A stretch of DNA of 13,731 nucleotides, taken from Bacteroidales bacterium UBA1253. GTDB lineage: Bacteria; Bacteroidota; Bacteroidia; Bacteroidales; Paludibacteraceae. Under the pieces are notes generated by a model that was given only the letters and a program-made list of their open reading frames with translations, searched no databases and was not told the origin of the DNA. Every line of letters starts with the position of its first letter. The first letter of the stretch is position 1. A program made the position numbers and the translations under genes. Shown here in pieces: positions 13,454 to 13,731 of the stretch. The stretch covers positions 19,201 through 32,931 of the forward strand of contig DBVX01000011.1 in the NCBI GenBank assembly GCA_002308815.1, given 5' to 3'.

Positions 13454-13731
13454 ATGGCAGCCACACAGGAAGAGACATTCAAGAAGATAGTCGCCCACTG
13501 CAAGGAGTACGGGTTCGTGTTCCCGAGCAGCGAGATTTACGACGGTCTGGGCGCCGTGTATGACTACGGTCAGAACGGCGTGGAGATGAAGAACAACATC
13601 AAGCAGTACTGGTGGAACGCAATGACGCGCATGCACGAGAACATCGTGGGCATCGACGCCGCCATCTTCATGCACCCCACCACATGGAAAGCATCCGGAC
13701 ACGTGGACGCTTTCAACGACCCGCTCATCGA
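13454..13731 (+). CDS. glyS: Glycyl-tRNA synthetase (partial, N-terminus)
   Basis: Charges tRNA-Gly. Only the first 92 residues are in the window. They read as the N-terminus of a single-chain, alpha2-type class II Gly[22 protein letters not shown], then [29 protein letters not shown] and [16 protein letters not shown]. This matches GlyRS of Bacteroidetes from memory. The ATG at 13454 is placed 3 bases after the preceding stop and begins [11 protein letters not shown]. It has no visible promoter of its own here, so it probably depends on upstream transcription or on promoter elements inside the beta-helix gene. Confidence 0.95.
   Translation, partial: MAATQEETFKKIVAHCKEYGFVFPSSEIYDGLGAVYDYGQNGVEMKNNIKQYWWNAMTRMHENIVGIDAAIFMHPTTWKASGHVDAFNDPLI

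Overview
The window looks like a chromosomal segment of a member of the Bacteroidales. It has moderately high GC, tight gene packing and no Shine-Dalgarno sequences. Promoters of the Bacteroidetes type (TTTG, about 19 bases, then TAnnTTTG) lie before housekeeping genes. The proteins carry Bacteroidales hallmarks: a SecD with an acidic insertion, an FtsK with a long acidic linker, a C10 peptidase joined to BspA-type leucine-rich repeats, and a GlyRS of the Bacteroides type. No species can be named from the sequence alone.

Layout, left to right. (1) Positions 1-1955, minus strand: the N-terminal 651 residues of SecD or a SecDF fusion, running off the left edge. (2) 1956-2172: a divergent regulatory region. 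(3) 2173-3906, plus: a U32-family protein with a cysteine-rich tail. (4) 3999-6557, plus: the DNA translocase FtsK, with its own promoter just upstream. (5) 6619-9909, plus: a large secreted C10 (streptopain-type) cysteine peptidase with a pro-domain, BspA-like leucine-rich repeats, a Bacteroidales C-terminal domain and a short C-terminal motif. (6) 9962-10099, plus: a 45-residue micropeptide, easily missed because of its size. (7) 10099-11418, plus: a TPM-domain membrane protein with two zinc ribbons and a Gly/Ser tail, overlapping the micropeptide by one base. (8) 11472-12062, plus: LemA. (9) 12107-13450, plus: a secreted parallel beta-helix protein. (10) From 13454, plus: the first 92 residues of glycyl-tRNA synthetase, running off the right edge.

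From 3999 to the right edge all genes point the same way, with gaps of 61 bases or less. I see no strong promoter or terminator between ftsK and glyS, so read-through is plausible. The 6619-13450 block is a run of exported or membrane proteins (peptidase, TPM, LemA, beta-helix) set between two housekeeping genes, ftsK and glyS. TPM plus LemA is a known pairing of uncertain function. The most interesting element is the micropeptide tied to the TPM start codon, next to a peptidase whose LRR region contains a 120-residue tandem super-repeat.
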